NCBI GenBank assembly: GCA_021831025.1
Contig: JAKBNN010000008.1
Span: 1-37,090, forward strand
Direction of reading: 5' to 3'
Origin: a bacterium
Lineage (GTDB): Bacteria > SZUA-79 > Acidulodesulfobacterales > Acidulodesulfobacteraceae
Length of the DNA: 37,090 bases
The position numbers and the translations under genes are program-made. Of this stretch, positions 1-9,098 are shown piece by piece. How positions within the stretch are numbered: the stretch's first letter is position 1; every line of letters starts with the position of its first letter. Below the pieces are notes generated by a model, which saw nothing but the letters and a program-made list of their open reading frames with translations, was not told the origin of the DNA and searched no databases.

Positions 1-620
1 ATGACGGGGACGGGAGACCTGCTTAACGACTTAACCTCCATTTCCACAAACCTGTCGTTTAGTTTGCCTTCTTTAAACATAATCCTGAATTTTTCCCTTG
101 TATTTATATAACTGCTTTTACCGTTAGCTTCATTGTTTGCGCCGTTTTTTTTTGGCATTCTCGGGGGCGGGGAAACTAATAAGTCTAAAAGTAATTCCTC
201 GGCATTTTGCTTTGCTTTTTCGATAACATACTCGGTTTCTTTTGCCCTTTCGCTTATGTATGCAGTTTCGACAATGTCCCTTATCATGGATTCAACATCC
301 CTTCCCATATAACCGACCTCCGTAAATTTTGACGCTTCGACCTTTATGAAAGGGGAATCGGATAATTTTGCGATGCGCCGGGCAATCTCGGTTTTGCCGA
401 CCCCCGTCGGCCCGATTAAAAGGATATTTTTAGGAACAATATCGTCTATGATCGAAGGCGGCACATTGTTTCTTCTAAAACGGGTCCTTAAGGCTATGGC
501 TACCGATTTTTTTGCCCTGTCCTGCCCTATGACATATTTGTCGAGTTCTTTTACAATTTCTTTCGGCGTTAAAAAGTCTATTTTCTTATTATTATTCTTA
601 TTATTCTTATTATTGGCCAT
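1..620 (-). CDS. hslU: ATP-dependent protease ATPase subunit HslU, N-terminal part (truncated by window edge)
   Basis: Minus-strand translation from ATG at 620: [50 protein letters not shown]...[22 protein letters not shown]; Walker A; directly follows hslV. Confidence 0.95.
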   Translation of the reverse strand, partial: MANNKNNKNNNKKIDFLTPKEIVKELDKYVIGQDRAKKSVAIALRTRFRRNNVPPSIIDDIVPKNILLIGPTGVGKTEIARRIAKLSDSPFIKVEASKFTEVGYMGRDVESMIRDIVETAYISERAKETEYVIEKAKQNAEELLLDLLVSPPPRMPKKNGANNEANGKSSYINTREKFRIMFKEGKLNDRFVEMEVKSLSRSPVPV

Positions 621-626
621 GCCGTT

Positions 627-1184
627 TTATATCTCCTCTAAAATAATGTTATCATTCGTGTAAATGCAGATGCGGGAAGCCGTCTTCATTGCGTATTCGG
701 CAATTTCTTTTGCGCTTAAATTCGTTTTTTCCATTAAACCGAGCGCGCAGGCAAGCGCATAAGGGGCGCCCGAACCGATGGACAAAATATCCTCGTCAGG
801 TTCTATAACATCGCCCGCTCCCGATATTATGAAAGAGTCCGTTTTATCGACCACGATAAGCATGGCCTCCAGCCGCCTGAGTATTTTATCCGTCCGCCAG
901 TCTTTTGCGAGTTCTACGCTTGCCCTTTTTACGCTCCCGTTATATTTTGAAAGTTTCTCTTCCATTTTTTCGAAAAGCGTAAAGGCGTCGGCGGTTGCCC
1001 CCGCAAATCCCGCTATTACCTTATCGTTATACAGCCGCCTGACCTTTCTCGCCTTGTGTTTCATAATAGTATTTCCAAGCGTAACCTGCCCGTCTCCCGC
1101 AACGGCGACACGGCCGTTTCGCCTGACTCCGATTATTGTGGTTCCGATAAGTTTTACCGCCTCATTGGCGTTATTATTATCCAT
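627..1184 (-). CDS. hslV: ATP-dependent protease peptidase subunit HslV
   Basis: [59 protein letters not shown] is HslV-typical. Confidence 0.96.
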   Translation of the reverse strand: MDNNNANEAVKLIGTTIIGVRRNGRVAVAGDGQVTLGNTIMKHKARKVRRLYNDKVIAGFAGATADAFTLFEKMEEKLSKYNGSVKRASVELAKDWRTDKILRRLEAMLIVVDKTDSFIISGAGDVIEPDEDILSIGSGAPYALACALGLMEKTNLSAKEIAEYAMKTASRICIYTNDNIILEEI

Positions 1185-1228
1185 TAATTTATTTCTCCCG
1201 TTTAATTTAAATTCAAATTATAATAAGG

Positions 1229-2155
1229 TTATTTATGCCCCGAAAGCGGATGGGACTTATTATAAACATCTATAAGTTTCTTAAGGCTTAAATGCGTATA
1301 TTTTTCGGTTGTAGATAAGTTTGAATGTCCGAGCATATCCTGAATAGACCTTAAATCGGCGCCGTTATCCAAAAGATTTGTGGCAAAAGAATGCCGCAAA
1401 CTATGCGGTGAAATATTTTTAAACTGCCCCGTAATCGCCATAGACTCTTTTACCACCCTGTGTATAGTCCTTCTTGTAAGATGCAAACCCTTTTTGTTAA
1501 TAATCAAATAGCCCGCTTGAGGCGTTAAGCGAATCCTGTCCAAATAATCAAACCATGTTTTAATCTTTTTAACGGTTATTTGCGTAAGCGGAACAATTCT
1601 CTGTTTTGACCCCTTTCCCAAAATTCTAACATAGCCTCCGCTTAATTCCAGATCCGTCTTTTTCACGGCAATTAACTCGCTGACCCTCAGACCGCTTCCG
1701 TATAAAAATTCCAAAATCAGGTCGTTCCTGATTATTTCGAAATGCTTATTTGACCCCCTTTTATGCCATTTTAACGCCGCATCGAAATAGTTATTTAATA
1801 AAAAATCTGCCTCCTTCGATGTTAAAAAGAACGGCAATTTTTTTTCTACTTTTGGAAGTTCCAGTAAAAAAGCAGGGTTATGACTGATTAAATGTTTTTT
1901 TTCCAAAAAGCCAAAAAATGATTTTATCGACTCGACCTTTCTTGCCAAACTTGTCTTTTTAACGGTTTCGTAAATCTTGCTTAAATAACCCTTTATTTCT
2001 ATTTCGGTTACCTCTTCCAGCGAGCAGACGGATATGTCTTTTTTTAGATAGTCGATAAAAAGTTTAACATCTGTCCCGTAAGCTGAAACAGTATTTAAAG
2101 AGTAATTTTTCTCGAGCTTAATATTTTCCGAAAATTCTTTTAAAAAATCTTCCAT
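1229..2155 (-). CDS. xerC: Tyrosine recombinase XerC-type
   Basis: C-terminal catalytic motif HSLRHSFATNLLDNGADLRSIQDMLGHSNLSTTEKYTH; xerC-hslV-hslU order. Confidence 0.9.
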   Translation of the reverse strand: MEDFLKEFSENIKLEKNYSLNTVSAYGTDVKLFIDYLKKDISVCSLEEVTEIEIKGYLSKIYETVKKTSLARKVESIKSFFGFLEKKHLISHNPAFLLELPKVEKKLPFFLTSKEADFLLNNYFDAALKWHKRGSNKHFEIIRNDLILEFLYGSGLRVSELIAVKKTDLELSGGYVRILGKGSKQRIVPLTQITVKKIKTWFDYLDRIRLTPQAGYLIINKKGLHLTRRTIHRVVKESMAITGQFKNISPHSLRHSFATNLLDNGADLRSIQDMLGHSNLSTTEKYTHLSLKKLIDVYNKSHPLSGHK

Positions 2156-2295
2156 TTAACATTCACATTAATTTACATTTATTGTGAATTGCCTATCAAG
2201 TGAATAAATAAAATAATTTGAATTTAGATTATACCATAAATTGGAATGGAAATTAAATACAAATAAACTGCTCAAAATCGGGATTAGGGAACGGC

Positions 2296-3141
2296 TCAAA
2301 TAAATCTGTAAGTTAAAACAAAGGCGCCGAATATTATACAATAAAAGGCAAACGGGTAAAGGGCGTTTACCTCGTACTTATGAAAATATTTCATAAGGGC
2401 ATATACGCTTAAATATGCCGCAATTCCGGCAACCGCTCCGCTCGCTAAGGACACTGCGGTAAAATGAAGCATATGCAGTTTGAGCATCTTTGGAACCTCC
2501 AGTAGTCCTGCGGCAAGAATTATGGGCGTTGCCAGAAGGAATGAAAATCTGGCGGCATATTCGTGTTTAAAACCCAAGTAAAGTGCGGCAACCATAGTAA
2601 TCGCGGAACGGGATATGCCGGGTATTAGAGCAAACGACTGAAACGCGCCGATAATGAGGGCGGCGGCAATAGTCATATCGGATATTTTAGCAATGCCCTG
2701 CTTTCTCCTTTTCTTTTCGCCCAGATAAAGTATTACGCCGTTTACCATAAGAAAAACAGCCGCTATATCCGTAAAACCGAAAAGCCTTTTTAGTTTATGA
2801 ACGAACAAAAGTCCTATAAGTCCGGCTGGAATAGTGGCAAGCGCAAGAAGATAAAGAGTTTTAGAGCCTTCGTTTATATTAAGATTTTTGTTTTTTAAGC
2901 CGGTAAAAAATCCTTTAAATAAATTAATCCAATCTTTATAAAAATATATGAGCAGGGCAAACGCGGTACCCAGATGAAGCACGACAAGGAACGGCAAAAA
3001 GCCCTCCGACTGCCTGTTTATATGCCATCCCAAAAGTTTTGGAACTATAACCCCGTGGGCCAGGCTTGAAACGGGAAACAGCTCCGTAATACCCTGAAGT
3101 ACGGCTAAAATTAAAGCATGGAGTAAGGAAAGATGAATCAT
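2296..3141 (-). CDS. uppP: Undecaprenyl-diphosphatase (UppP/BacA)
   Basis: LQGITELFPVSSLAHGVI and GISRSAITMVAALYLGF motifs; multiple TM segments. Confidence 0.93.
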   Translation of the reverse strand: MIHLSLLHALILAVLQGITELFPVSSLAHGVIVPKLLGWHINRQSEGFLPFLVVLHLGTAFALLIYFYKDWINLFKGFFTGLKNKNLNINEGSKTLYLLALATIPAGLIGLLFVHKLKRLFGFTDIAAVFLMVNGVILYLGEKKRRKQGIAKISDMTIAAALIIGAFQSFALIPGISRSAITMVAALYLGFKHEYAARFSFLLATPIILAAGLLEVPKMLKLHMLHFTAVSLASGAVAGIAAYLSVYALMKYFHKYEVNALYPFAFYCIIFGAFVLTYRFI

Positions 3142-3245
3142 AAAAACACCCCTTATTTTATCTTTATTATTTCTGCGATATATCGATACGGTATTTATTT
3201 TTTTAAATTGTTTTAATTTAATACGATTTAGGGTGAAATGTCAAT

Positions 3246-3325
3246 AACGAAAATACCCTTTGACCGATATAAATATCGGCCAAAGGGTATTAAATCGAAA
3301 ATGGAGGGTGATTCTTTGCTTACAG
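3246..3325 (-). ncRNA. Candidate small RNA or uppP leader between a Pho-box-like promoter and a terminator-like hairpin
   Basis: -10-like TATAAA (minus, 3337-3332) after the repeat array; 10+7 bp hairpin at 3253-3290 followed on minus by UAUUUUCGUU. Confidence 0.4.
3253..3290 (-). terminator. Strong hairpin, terminator- or attenuator-like
   Basis: ATACCCTTTG-a-CCGATAT-aa-ATATCGG-c-CAAAGGGTAT; T-rich tract on minus strand. Confidence 0.6.
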
Positions 3326-3331
3326 TATGAA

Positions 3332-3390
3332 TTTATAATAACACGGGAAATGTTACAATAGTGTTAAGATTTTGTTAAGTTTTTGTTACA
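3332..3390 (-). promoter_or_regulatory. Pho-box-like array A with -10
   Basis: TGTTACA/TGTTAAG/TGTTAAG/TGTTACA at 3351, 3362, 3373, 3384 (exact 11-bp period); minus-strand TATAAA at 3332-3337. Confidence 0.7.
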
Positions 3391-3486
3391 ATCTCCTGCG
3401 GGCAGCTAAATTTGTTGAACCGATTCACCGAATTTGTTATTATATTACAATACATATAACCTGCTGCACAATAAAAAGAGGTCTAA

Positions 3487-4266
3487 ATGAAATTTGGAAG
3501 GTTTAGGCATAAGACCGGGGAAATGAGAACATATTACGGAACATTATCTACCGACGCCGGGAACACTTTTATTAATATTTTAGAAGAAGGTTTCGATTTT
3601 ACTAATTTTAATTATACCGGAAGGCAGTATGAGCTTTCGGAACTCGAATTTTTGCCTCCCAGCATCCCGACCAAAATTGTTGCCGTAGGGCTGAATTATA
3701 AAGACCACGCCCAAGAGATGCAAAAAAAATTGCCCGAAGAACCTTTGCTTTTTATTAAGCCGTCCTCAAGCATTATCGCCCATCTTGAAACCATTTTAAG
3801 ACCTGCGGCTTCCCAAAGGGTGGACTATGAATCCGAACTGGCAATCGTTATAGGCAAAATGGCAAAAAATGTGAAAAAAAGCGATGCAGAGGATTATATA
3901 TTCGGTTATACTTGTTTAAACGATGTAACCGCAAGAGATTTGCAAATCAAAGACATTCAATATACAAGGGCAAAGGGGTTTGACACCTTTGCTCCGATAG
4001 GCCCTTTTGTGGAAACCGAAATAGAAAACCCGGCAGGTCTTCAAATAAAAGGATACCTTAACGGCGAATTAAAACAGTCGTCGAACACTTCCAACCTTAT
4101 TTTTAACCCTTATGAGTTAGTCGAATTTATTTCCGGCATTATGACGCTTTTCCCCGGCGATATTATTTCAACGGGCACCCCTTCGGGAGTCGGCAGTTTA
4201 AACCGCGGGGATATATTCGAAATCGAAATCGAAAATATCGGGAAATTAAAAAACTTCGTCGAATAA
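3487..4266 (+). CDS. Fumarylacetoacetate hydrolase family protein
   Basis: KIVAVGLNYKDHAQEM...PLLFIKPSSSI...YESELAIVIGK...TPSGVG: FAH-family motifs. Confidence 0.92.
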   Translation: MKFGRFRHKTGEMRTYYGTLSTDAGNTFINILEEGFDFTNFNYTGRQYELSELEFLPPSIPTKIVAVGLNYKDHAQEMQKKLPEEPLLFIKPSSSIIAHLETILRPAASQRVDYESELAIVIGKMAKNVKKSDAEDYIFGYTCLNDVTARDLQIKDIQYTRAKGFDTFAPIGPFVETEIENPAGLQIKGYLNGELKQSSNTSNLIFNPYELVEFISGIMTLFPGDIISTGTPSGVGSLNRGDIFEIEIENIGKLKNFVE

Positions 4267-4410
4267 ACGGGGCGTGAGGGGACAGGGGAGGAATAGCCGC
4301 CTTATTGGTAAAAAATATTAAAAAATGAACCGGTTCGCAGCCAAGATAACCAATAAGCCTCTCTTACTCCTTGATTTCATTTTATATTCATAGTAAAATA
4401 ATCAAATTCG

Positions 4411-4620
4411 CGCAATTTACCCGATTGACCAAAAATTGCCGATAGAAAATTTATTTTCTGGATTCCCGCTTTCGCGGGAATGACACTAGTTGGGTGAAAA
4501 GCTAAATACCCGCAAAGTCATTCCTGCGAAAGCGGGAAACGAAGTACAGCGAAGCTCATCCAGTGTTCAAATAACTTTAAAGCTATTTTAAAGATTTCTA
4601 CCCGCAATTTTGGGATTGAC
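4411..4620. repeat. Palindromic MITE-like repeat island with inverted-repeat arms
   Basis: CTGGATTCCCGCTTTCGCGGGAATGAC (4458-4484) and GTCATTCCTGCGAAAGCGGGAA (4517-4538), inverted; flanked by similar CGCAATTT...ATTGAC segments. Confidence 0.7.
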
Positions 4621-4657
4621 TATTTAATTGACTATTTATCAGGAGGTATTAAACTTT

Positions 4658-6382
4658 ATGATAGCCTATTTTGTTATGGAATGTGCCGTAGATAGCAGAA
4701 TTCCAACATATAGCGGAGGACTTGGAATTCTTGCCGGAGATACATTGCAAAGTTTTGCCGACCTTGAAGTTCCAGCCGTTTGCATAACTCTTCTATGGAA
4801 AAACGGCTTCACCGACCAAAAGCTGTCAAACGACGGGACTCAGCTTGATTCTATTCAGAAGTGGGATGTCGAAAGGTATATGCAGCCCACAAATATAAAA
4901 ATTAAAATGCCGCTCGGCGACAAAGACATTACGATTACCGCTTATAAATACACCATAGAATCGACAAAGGGGGATAACGAAATCGAGGCTTATTTTTTAA
5001 CCCCCGATGTTCCCGAAAATGACCATGAAACAAGAAAAATATGCGACAGGCTGTATGTCGAAGGGGGATTAACACGCCTTAAGCAAGAAATAATTTTAGG
5101 TATAGGCGGATATGAAATGTTAAAAGCATTAAATTACAGGCCGTTTCTTTATCATATAAACGAAAGCCATTCAGCCTTTTTAATCGCAAGCCTTATGAAA
5201 GATATGAACGATTTAAACAGGGTAAAATCAAGAGTTGTTTTTACGACTCATACCCCTATTCCCGCCGCATTCGATAGATTCGAAATGAAAGATGTAGCGG
5301 GCATGCTCGGCAGATATTGCGACAAACAGGTGCTTTACTATATATATCAAGAAAAACTTGGGGATAACGATGAACTGAACCTTTCGTGGCTTGCCATCAA
5401 AAATGCAAAAAATGTCGCGGCCGTCTCAAGAAAGCATAAATTCGTTTCGGAACAGATATTCGAAGGATACAGGCTTAAATATGTTACCAACGGCATCCAC
5501 CATATAAAGTGGGCTTCCCCTCATCACAAAATGTTATATGCAAAATATATTAAGGGTTGGGAGGAGGATCCAAATTTACTGAGGGATGTCGCCTGCATAC
5601 CCGATAACGAGTTCGCTCAGGCGCATATAATATCCAAGGAGGCTCTTGTAGAAATGGTGAACTCCGAAAGCGACGTTTCGTTTATTCCAGAAGATTTTAC
5701 GATAGCCATGGCAAAAAGAATAACCCATTATAAACGAAACAATCTAATACTTTCGAATCCCAATAAATTAATCGAGATAGCGGAAAAAAAAGGAAATATC
5801 CAAATTATCTTTGCGGGAAAAGCCCACCCCGCCGACTCGGACGGTTTAGCCATGATAAAATCGATTCATAACGCATCCCAATATATCGCGTCGAAAACAA
5901 AAAAGATTAAAATTGCTTTTTTGGAAAATTACAATATTCATAAAGCCGGCATAATATTAGCCGGGGTTGATTTATGGCTTAACAATCCGGTAAGGCCGTT
6001 AGAAGCATCCGGCACAAGCGGCATGAAGGCATCGCTTAACGGCGTTCCGAATTTTAGCGTTCTTGACGGCTGGTGGCTCGAAGCCTGCATGGAGGGAATA
6101 AACGGATGGGGGATAGGGCCTAAACCGGCGTGGACGGACCTCAGTTACTCCGATGATGTACAGGATTCAAACGATATTTACGGAAAACTTGAATTTAACA
6201 TACTGGATCTATATTATAAAAATTTTTCCGACTATCTTAAAATAATGAAAATGGCAGTTTCCACCATAGCTCCACATTTTAATACTCATAGAATGGTTTC
6301 GGAATATGTTACGGATTTGTACCTGACCGGTATAATCATGTGCTATTTAGAGCATGAAAAAGCGGGCGTTTGCGATATGTAA
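4658..6382 (+). CDS. glgP: Alpha-glucan phosphorylase family protein (short form)
   Basis: AYFVMECAVDSRIPTYSGGLGILAGD and PLP-region EASGTSGMKASLNGVPNFSVLDGWW; ATG at 4658 preceded by AGGAGGT, so the ORF-track TTG at 4628 is unlikely. Confidence 0.88.
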   Translation: MIAYFVMECAVDSRIPTYSGGLGILAGDTLQSFADLEVPAVCITLLWKNGFTDQKLSNDGTQLDSIQKWDVERYMQPTNIKIKMPLGDKDITITAYKYTIESTKGDNEIEAYFLTPDVPENDHETRKICDRLYVEGGLTRLKQEIILGIGGYEMLKALNYRPFLYHINESHSAFLIASLMKDMNDLNRVKSRVVFTTHTPIPAAFDRFEMKDVAGMLGRYCDKQVLYYIYQEKLGDNDELNLSWLAIKNAKNVAAVSRKHKFVSEQIFEGYRLKYVTNGIHHIKWASPHHKMLYAKYIKGWEEDPNLLRDVACIPDNEFAQAHIISKEALVEMVNSESDVSFIPEDFTIAMAKRITHYKRNNLILSNPNKLIEIAEKKGNIQIIFAGKAHPADSDGLAMIKSIHNASQYIASKTKKIKIAFLENYNIHKAGIILAGVDLWLNNPVRPLEASGTSGMKASLNGVPNFSVLDGWWLEACMEGINGWGIGPKPAWTDLSYSDDVQDSNDIYGKLEFNILDLYYKNFSDYLKIMKMAVSTIAPHFNTHRMVSEYVTDLYLTGIIMCYLEHEKAGVCDM

Positions 6383-6448
6383 TTCTAATCCAAATCCGGA
6401 TTTCCCAAAAAATCTGGATTTGGGGTCGGGATTTGGAGCCGCTGCCGC

Positions 6449-7486
6449 CTACCCGTTCGGATTTATTATAACCTTTAAGGAATCCTGAGCTTTAGCCGTA
6501 AGTTCAAACCCCGCAGCAATATCTTTTAAAGGAAGCCTGTCGGTTATCATATCCTTAACGCTAATTCTTTTAGACCTTATAAGCTCGAGAGCCGTCCTAT
6601 GGTCAAGTATCGAACCGGCATAGGAGCTCAAAAGCGCAACCTCGGTTCTCCAGAATATTTCGTTTATAGATAAGGGAAGCTTTGCCCCTTCGTCCGCCGC
6701 TCCAAAAAATAAAACTGTTCCGCCCCTCCTGACGGATTTAAGCCCATGCAGGACGGCGCCGCTAGCCCCCGTCGATAAAATTACCGCATCGGCTAAAAAT
6801 CCGTCATTTATTTTTTTAACCGCTTCCGGCAAATCTATGTTTCTACCCGCGGCATTAAAAACATAATTCGCCCCAAATTTTTTAGCATATTCAAGCCTTT
6901 TGTCATTTATATCCGTTGCTATAATCCTGCTTGCGCCGGTCGTCCTTAAAAGATTAATATGAAGAAGCCCGGCAAGTCCGCTTCCGATGACTATAACGGT
7001 ATCCGCAGGTTTCACGCCCGCAAGTCTTTGCCCTCTGACAACGCAGGCAAGCGGCTCGACAAATGTCCCCTCTTCAAAGCTGACGGAATCCGGCAGGATA
7101 TATATGCCATTTTTGACATTTATTTCGGGAAGCCTTAAAAACTCGGAAAACCCGCCCGGGTCGAAATTCGTCGCCCTTATAGTATCGCAAACGGTTTGGT
7201 GTCCGCTTAAGCAATATTTACAGATATTGCACGGAACATGGTGGGCGGCGCAAATTCTGTCCCCCACCTTATATCCCTTAACATTTTTTCCAAGAGCCGC
7301 AATCACGCCCGTAACCTCGTGCCCCAAAACAAGAGGAACTTTGTCTCTCCTATACCATTCTATTACATCGCTGCCGCAAATCCCGCTTGCCATAACCTTC
7401 ATAAGGACTTCATCGTCATCGATTTTCGGAACTGCTTTTTCGATTATCTTTATATCTTTATTGCTATAATAAAGAGCGCATCTCAT
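6449..7486 (-). CDS. Zinc-dependent alcohol/sorbitol-type dehydrogenase
   Basis: SGICGSDVIEWYR, LGHEVTGVI, CNICKYCLSGHQTVC, Rossmann region VIGSGLAGLLHI. Confidence 0.9.
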   Translation of the reverse strand: MRCALYYSNKDIKIIEKAVPKIDDDEVLMKVMASGICGSDVIEWYRRDKVPLVLGHEVTGVIAALGKNVKGYKVGDRICAAHHVPCNICKYCLSGHQTVCDTIRATNFDPGGFSEFLRLPEINVKNGIYILPDSVSFEEGTFVEPLACVVRGQRLAGVKPADTVIVIGSGLAGLLHINLLRTTGASRIIATDINDKRLEYAKKFGANYVFNAAGRNIDLPEAVKKINDGFLADAVILSTGASGAVLHGLKSVRRGGTVLFFGAADEGAKLPLSINEIFWRTEVALLSSYAGSILDHRTALELIRSKRISVKDMITDRLPLKDIAAGFELTAKAQDSLKVIINPNG

Positions 7487-7529
7487 AATTAGCCACCGTA
7501 CCTTAGAATTTTATTTAAATAAATTTCTA

Positions 7530-8534
7530 TTACAGGATTAAGGTTTTATAATACCTTAAAGATTGTTCCAGTCCTTCTTTTAACGAAAACTTCGGATTAA
7601 ATCCAAGCTCTCTTTCGGCTTTTGTTATGTCGGCTTCCGAATACTTTATGTCCCCGTCCCTGAAAGGCCCGTAATCATAACTTATATCATTGCCGAAAAA
7701 TCCCTTAAGCGTCTGAACCAGTGCGTTTAAACTGACCGATTTTCCGCTTCCGGCGTTATAGACACCCGCGCTTTTTTCTACCTCGCGCATTACCGCCAGA
7801 AGATTTATATCGACAATATCGTCAATATAGCAAAAATCCCTCGTGGTCGTTCCGTCCCCGTTAATAATAAACCTTTCATTGCTCAAAATCTTTTTTACCC
7901 ATATAGGGATAACAGCCGCATAAGCGGAATAAGGGTCTTGAAATTTCCCGTAGATGTTAAAATACCTGAAACCTACCGACTCAAAACCAAAACTGTTAAA
8001 GAATGCCTTTGCATATATTTCGTTCGTAAGTTTTGCGGCGCCGTAAACGGAAAGAGGCTCTCCTATATTGTCCTCTACCGACGGCATATTTGAATTTGTT
8101 CCATAAACGGCCGAACTCGACGCGTAAATAAATCTCTTAACCGTTGAAAGCCTCGATGCGTTAAGGATGTTAAAGAAAGCGGCATCGTTATTAGAATGAA
8201 AAAGATGCGGTTCTTTTAGCGACCACGGAACGGACGCTATTGCCGCCTCATGAAAAACATAGTCTATGTTCTCCGCGGCTTTTTTGCAAAGTTCGGCATC
8301 GTTTAAATCGCCTTTAATAAATTTAAAGCCGTCCGTTTTTCCGTTTTCCCTTGCAAAATTATTAATATGCTCTATGTTGGAAATCCTGCCCGTAATAAAG
8401 CTATCGATGCCGGTAACGCTCTGCCCCAATTCTAAAAGCCTTAATGCAAGATTTGTCCCGACAAAGCCTGCCGCCCCCGTAACTAAAAACCTTAATTTTT
8501 TACCTTTAAACCAATTTTTTATTTCTTCGGTCAA
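7530..8534 (-). CDS. NAD-dependent epimerase/dehydratase (UDP-hexose 4-epimerase type)
   Basis: VTGAAGFVGTNLALRLL; SSSAVYG; YGAAKLTNE (YxxxK). Confidence 0.9.
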   Translation of the reverse strand: MTEEIKNWFKGKKLRFLVTGAAGFVGTNLALRLLELGQSVTGIDSFITGRISNIEHINNFARENGKTDGFKFIKGDLNDAELCKKAAENIDYVFHEAAIASVPWSLKEPHLFHSNNDAAFFNILNASRLSTVKRFIYASSSAVYGTNSNMPSVEDNIGEPLSVYGAAKLTNEIYAKAFFNSFGFESVGFRYFNIYGKFQDPYSAYAAVIPIWVKKILSNERFIINGDGTTTRDFCYIDDIVDINLLAVMREVEKSAGVYNAGSGKSVSLNALVQTLKGFFGNDISYDYGPFRDGDIKYSEADITKAERELGFNPKFSLKEGLEQSLRYYKTLIL

Positions 8535-8669
8535 ACTTTATTCTCCTCAATTATTCTACTTATCCTGAAATTTTATTATTTTTCTTTTGGGGTTTGTTCG
8601 GGTTTTTATGAATATTTTTTTAAAAGAAGGCATCATAACGGGCTAAATATATCGCCTAATAAATAAAAA

Positions 8670-8744
8670 TGGCAGCCCCAACGGGATTCGAACCCGTGTT
8701 ACTGCCGTGAGAGGGCAACGTCCTAACCGCTAGACTATGGGGCC
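8670..8744 (-). tRNA. tRNA-Glu (CTC)
   Basis: RC GGCCCCATAGTCTAGCGGTTAGGACGTTGCCCTCTCACGGCAGTAACACGGGTTCGAATCCCGTTGGGGCTGCCA; cloverleaf with anticodon CTC, encoded CCA. Confidence 0.95.
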
Positions 8745-8847
8745 GTTTTAATCAATAGGATTTTTCAAACGAAAAACATTTATCGTTAGATTATATAATA
8801 TATTTAAAATAAAATAAATAAAAATTACTCCCAAATCCAGATTTGGA

Positions 8848-9072
8848 TTACTTTTTAATATAGCCCCTTAAATATATGAATATTAACAGTATATTTAAAA
8901 CGGCAAGACCCGTAAGATTCGAGTGAAAACCGACTGCCGCCCAGATAAAAGACGCGAAGCCGCTTATAATAAAACCAGATTTTTTATGCGAGCTTAATTG
9001 CCAGACGCCTGCCAATGTCACGACAAATGCAAGCCAGTCCAGTATATCCCAAAAATTCAAATTAATTTGCAC
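8848..9072 (-). CDS. Small hydrophobic membrane protein
   Basis: 74-aa ORF with three predicted hydrophobic stretches. Confidence 0.6.
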   Translation of the reverse strand: MQINLNFWDILDWLAFVVTLAGVWQLSSHKKSGFIISGFASFIWAAVGFHSNLTGLAVLNILLIFIYLRGYIKK

Positions 9073-9098
9073 TCAAAAAAACTCATTTTTTATTTTTT

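Noticed and set aside
346-1275. Plus-strand ORFs 346..663 and 778..1275
   Set aside because: Antisense to clearly identified hslU/hslV; translations have no recognisable family features.
1229-2155. XerC-like recombinase as an integrase marking a mobile island
   Set aside because: Directly upstream of hslV-hslU, the conserved chromosomal xerC context; no phage or island genes nearby.
3301-3330. Mini-ORF ATGGAGGGTGATTCTTTGCTTACAGTATGA on the plus strand
   Set aside because: Only 9 codons, no SD, lies antisense to the candidate RNA; likely chance.
4440-4570. Possible CRISPR array from repeated GCGGGAATGAC/GTCATTCC units
   Set aside because: Units are inverted, few, irregularly spaced and dispersed through the window; no cas genes.
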